NCBI GenBank assembly: GCA_934218695.1
Contig: CAKQDA010000002.1
Span: forward strand, 62,001 to 126,000
DNA: 64,000 nt
From: an uncultured Succinivibrio sp.
GTDB lineage: Bacteria; Pseudomonadota; Gammaproteobacteria; Enterobacterales; Succinivibrionaceae
Direction: 5' to 3'
The translations under genes and the position numbers were made by a program. Under the pieces are notes generated by a model, which did no database searches, was not told where the DNA came from, and saw only the letters and a list, made by a program, of their open reading frames with translations. Positions 61,590 to 64,000 of the stretch are shown piece after piece. Position 1 is the stretch's first letter. Each line of letters starts with the position of its first letter.

Positions 61590-63440
61590 ATGGCTGATTT
61601 AAACTACATCGCAGCAGGTAGAATCAATACCACACCTCTTGATCTTAACGGCAATCTTGAAAAAATTCTCAAACAGTGCGCACAAGCTGTAAAAGAAGGT
61701 GTCTCCATTATTGCTTTTCCAGAGCTCTGTATTTCAGGATACAATTGTGGAGATCTGTTCTGGCACAGTGAGTTGACCAAAGGTGCACTGCATACTCTTC
61801 TAAATTTAAAGTATTCTCTGCCTGAAGGTATCGTTGCAGGAGTAGGTTTACCTTTAACAGGTTCTGACAACAAAACCTATGATGCCTATGTACTCTTAAA
61901 AAAGAGCTGCATTATAGGGGTAAGCGTTCTGCATTCATGCTACAACAGTTGCGATTCACGAGTTCGTTTCTTTAGAACTCCTTGTGTAGATGATCTGTCT
62001 TTTAATATCGGTTCTGAAATCTTCACACCAAATAACACTTTTGATATTGAGCTTAACGCTTCAGCAAAACGAGTTGGTGTTTATTTTAATGAAGGTGATT
62101 TGTCTTACCTTAACGGCGTAGATCTTTTAATTTGCCCAGAGGCTAAACGTTTTGAGCTGTCTGATGATAAAAAGAGAGTGGTTGATGCAGTATCACTGTC
62201 ATCATCTCTGCACTGTTCTGTGGTGACAACAAATTTACTGGGATGCGAAAGCGGATCTGATATTTTTGACGGACTGTCTGTTATTGCAGATGATGGCAAG
62301 CTCGTTTCACAGAGTAATTATCTTTCATTCAAGAGAGCTGATTTTATAACCGCAAACTCAGGAATCAGTAAGTTTCTTAATGAATATGACACAGTTGTAA
62401 GAGCTGTAGCTTTAGGTCAGTTCGACTGGATGCTGAAGACCCGTTCCCATGGCTTTGCCTTATCCATGTCAGGTGGAGCTGATTCTGGTCTTTGTGCAAC
62501 CTGTGTATGTTATGGCCAGCTGGCTGCGTTAGATGAGTTAGGCTATGATGAGTATAAGTCGCTGCTTTCATCTTTAAAATTTGATGTACCAGCTTTTTCA
62601 GGAGATAAGCAGTCTTTTGTAAAAGAAAAGATCATGCCACAAATTCTGACAACTGTATATCAGGGGTCTGCAGTTTCGGGCTCAGTTACAAGAACAGCAG
62701 CCTCAAAAGTAGCCAAAAACATTGGAGCTACACACTACGAATGGTCAATTGCAAAGCTGGTGGAGGACTATGTAGCTATCATCAATGGTACAACTCCTGA
62801 TGACATTCTTAACTGGGACAGAGACGATTTGACATTACAGAATATTCAGGCCCGCTCTCGTGCACCTGGTATCTGGATGATTGCAAACCGTTATAACAAG
62901 CTTTTGATGTCTACCTGTAATGCATCAGAGGATGCTGTAGGATACTGCACAATGGATGGTGATACTGCAGGTGGGCTCTCTCCTATAGGAGATGTCTCAA
63001 AGAGCAGAATTTTAAAAATCAATCAGCATATTGCAGATAACGGTATCGAAATTGTAAAGGGTGGACTGAAGCTTGATGTTCCTGATATGTCTTACATTTC
63101 AGCTCAAGCTCCTACAGCTGAACTAAAACCGGGACAGACTGATGAGCGAGATTTAATGCCATATGTGATCTTGGACAGAATTCATGTTCTGCACCAGGGT
63201 GAACTTTATACTCCACAGAGAATCCTTGATACATTAGTTGAAGAGTATCAGAATATATCTCGTGATGATCTGAAACTGTTTGTAAAACGTTACTTTACAA
63301 GGCTTGCAGTTAATCAGTGGAAACGTGAGAGGGGAGCTACCACCTTCCATATTGAAAAGACTGATTTAAATGCCAAGTCTGGTTTTATCTTTCCACTGCT
63401 GAATGATGGTTACAGATCACTGTTGGAAGATCTTAAGTAG
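61590..63440 (+). CDS. nadE: NAD+ synthetase, two-domain form with degenerate glutaminase site
   Basis: It amidates nicotinate adenine dinucleotide with ATP to make NAD+. The 616-residue chain has the N-terminal nitrilase-like domain of glutamine-dependent NadE and a C-terminal synthetase domain with P-loop SGGADS (294-299). In the nitrilase domain Glu45 (AFPELCISGY) of the catalytic triad is kept, but the expected Lys is His115 (VLHSCYNSCDSRVRFF) and the expected Cys in the I-C-E-D segment is Asn167 (GVYFNEGD). Without the nucleophile, glutamine hydrolysis should be lost, so the enzyme probably uses free ammonia. The synthetase part (NIQARSRAPGIWMIANRYNK, STCNASEDAVGYCTMDGDTA) looks intact. 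Confidence 0.92.
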   Translation: MADLNYIAAGRINTTPLDLNGNLEKILKQCAQAVKEGVSIIAFPELCISGYNCGDLFWHSELTKGALHTLLNLKYSLPEGIVAGVGLPLTGSDNKTYDAYVLLKKSCIIGVSVLHSCYNSCDSRVRFFRTPCVDDLSFNIGSEIFTPNNTFDIELNASAKRVGVYFNEGDLSYLNGVDLLICPEAKRFELSDDKKRVVDAVSLSSSLHCSVVTTNLLGCESGSDIFDGLSVIADDGKLVSQSNYLSFKRADFITANSGISKFLNEYDTVVRAVALGQFDWMLKTRSHGFALSMSGGADSGLCATCVCYGQLAALDELGYDEYKSLLSSLKFDVPAFSGDKQSFVKEKIMPQILTTVYQGSAVSGSVTRTAASKVAKNIGATHYEWSIAKLVEDYVAIINGTTPDDILNWDRDDLTLQNIQARSRAPGIWMIANRYNKLLMSTCNASEDAVGYCTMDGDTAGGLSPIGDVSKSRILKINQHIADNGIEIVKGGLKLDVPDMSYISAQAPTAELKPGQTDERDLMPYVILDRIHVLHQGELYTPQRILDTLVEEYQNISRDDLKLFVKRYFTRLAVNQWKRERGATTFHIEKTDLNAKSGFIFPLLNDGYRSLLEDLK

Positions 63441-63463
63441 TAACAGCTCATACCTTAATCTAA

Positions 63464-63510
63464 AAACGTAGTGAAAATTTATAAACTTTTGCTACGTTTA
63501 TAGAATTTTT
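63464..63510 (+). terminator. Weak terminator after nadE
   Basis: Stem AAACGTAG/CTACGTTT (63464-63471 with 63492-63499) with a T run at 63506-63510 a few bases later. Confidence 0.4.
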
Positions 63511-63652
63511 GCCATCAGAATAAGAGAAAATACTGTAACAATAGCTTACTTTTAATAACTCAACTCAAGCATGTTGAATAGAAATAAAATGCATAGTTGA
63601 GTTATATTTAAATTGCAGGTATCAGAACAATAATTGAGCCAAGAGAGAACTC

Positions 63653-64000
63653 TTACTTTAATTTTTTGACACTAACAGCACAGTTCTTACTTGAAAAGGC
63701 AATTCCATAAGCATAGATACATTTTGGCATTCTGTTTTGCATAAAAGGAGAGGCGTAATTCTTATTTTCTATCTGAGCTACAGCATCCGCACTTAAGGTG
63801 ATTAAGTCAGAACCAACACAAGCAGATTTAATTTCGATGATTACGAGTTTATCTTCTCTTTTACTCTTAAAGATAATATCAGCATAACCGTCTCCTGACT
63901 CTACATTAGAGTGGTACTCACTTATGGATGATTTGCAGTTTGCAAAAATACCGTTTAGAAAACCATGATAGTAGTTCTCATGAGGAGCTTTTGTAGCACT
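63653..64000 (-). CDS. AAA-ATPase-like / PD-(D/E)XK protein, 3' part (window edge)
   Basis: The last 115 codons of a gene that starts beyond the window. The frame reads KAPHENYYHGFLNGIFANCK, GDGYADIIF and LVIIEIKSA (nuclease-like Asp and E-x-K), then YAYGIAFSSKNCAV and a short Lys-rich end. This is clearly a paralogue of the C-terminal region of the protein at 39032-40876, where the same segments read KAPHENYYHGFLNGLFSNCS, GDGYADISF and IIEIKT. The presence of two copies in 25 kb fits the known habit of this family to multiply in gut bacteria. The function is unknown. Confidence 0.85.
   Translation of the reverse strand, partial: SATKAPHENYYHGFLNGIFANCKSSISEYHSNVESGDGYADIIFKSKREDKLVIIEIKSACVGSDLITLSADAVAQIENKNYASPFMQNRMPKCIYAYGIAFSSKNCAVSVKKLK

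Overview
The window looks like chromosomal DNA of an anaerobic, AT-rich gammaproteobacterium, most likely of the Succinivibrionaceae/Aeromonadales type. This is inferred from gene content only: an oxygen-sensitive mixed-acid fermentation set (pyruvate formate-lyase and its activase, class I fumarase, iron alcohol dehydrogenase), gammaproteobacterial housekeeping genes (yoaA-tsaB, rlmKL, uup, rnm, mfd, sstT), two polar-type flagellins behind sigma-54-like promoters, and families typical of gut or rumen anaerobes (class III fructose bisphosphatase, the GGGtGRT pair, AAA-like/PD-(D/E)XK proteins). No rRNA or CRISPR array was seen.

Layout. 1-5.2 kb: end of dhaM, a SIMPL protein, yoaA helicase, tsaB and a small unknown gene. 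5.3-7.9 kb: two cysteine-containing flagellin genes on the minus strand with matching upstream regulatory sequence. 8.2-10.2 kb: three tandem tRNA-Gly genes, a broken small gene, tRNA-Ser, a RibD-like reductase and tRNA-Pro. 10.25-19.5 kb: a minus-strand operon for a Trb (VirB-like) type IV secretion apparatus, with no relaxase, coupling protein or integrase beside it. 20.5-22.1 kb: an MBOAT acyltransferase gene split by one in-frame stop. 22.2-27.2 kb: sstT, a NifU-like/GGGtGRT pair with highly expressed codon usage, and an ion transporter.

27.2-34.4 kb: rlmKL, uup and rnm lie between two nearly identical, inverted ~594-bp deletion derivatives of an IS605-type tnpB element. Small hairpins related to the right end of that element stand alone at 22.1 and 25.7 kb. 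34.5-43 kb: enolase, a DUF945-like protein, a membrane-anchored coiled-coil protein, an AAA-like/PD-(D/E)XK protein and fumarase. 43.1-51.6 kb: mfd, a DUF6056-like membrane protein, an orphan polyamine-type binding protein and a polysaccharide co-polymerase-like protein with a degenerate kinase domain. 52-64 kb: central metabolism (alcohol dehydrogenase, class III FBPase, pflB-pflA, glgX, a nadE with a ruined glutaminase site), ending in a second AAA-like/PD-(D/E)XK gene cut by the window edge.

Together enolase, FBPase, GlgX, PFL, fumarase and ADH fit a glycogen-storing sugar fermenter that makes formate and succinate. The most unusual parts are the stand-alone Trb locus, the IS605-derived hairpin family, the cysteine-bearing flagellins and the NadE change. 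All functional statements rest on reading motifs by eye; no database search was run.
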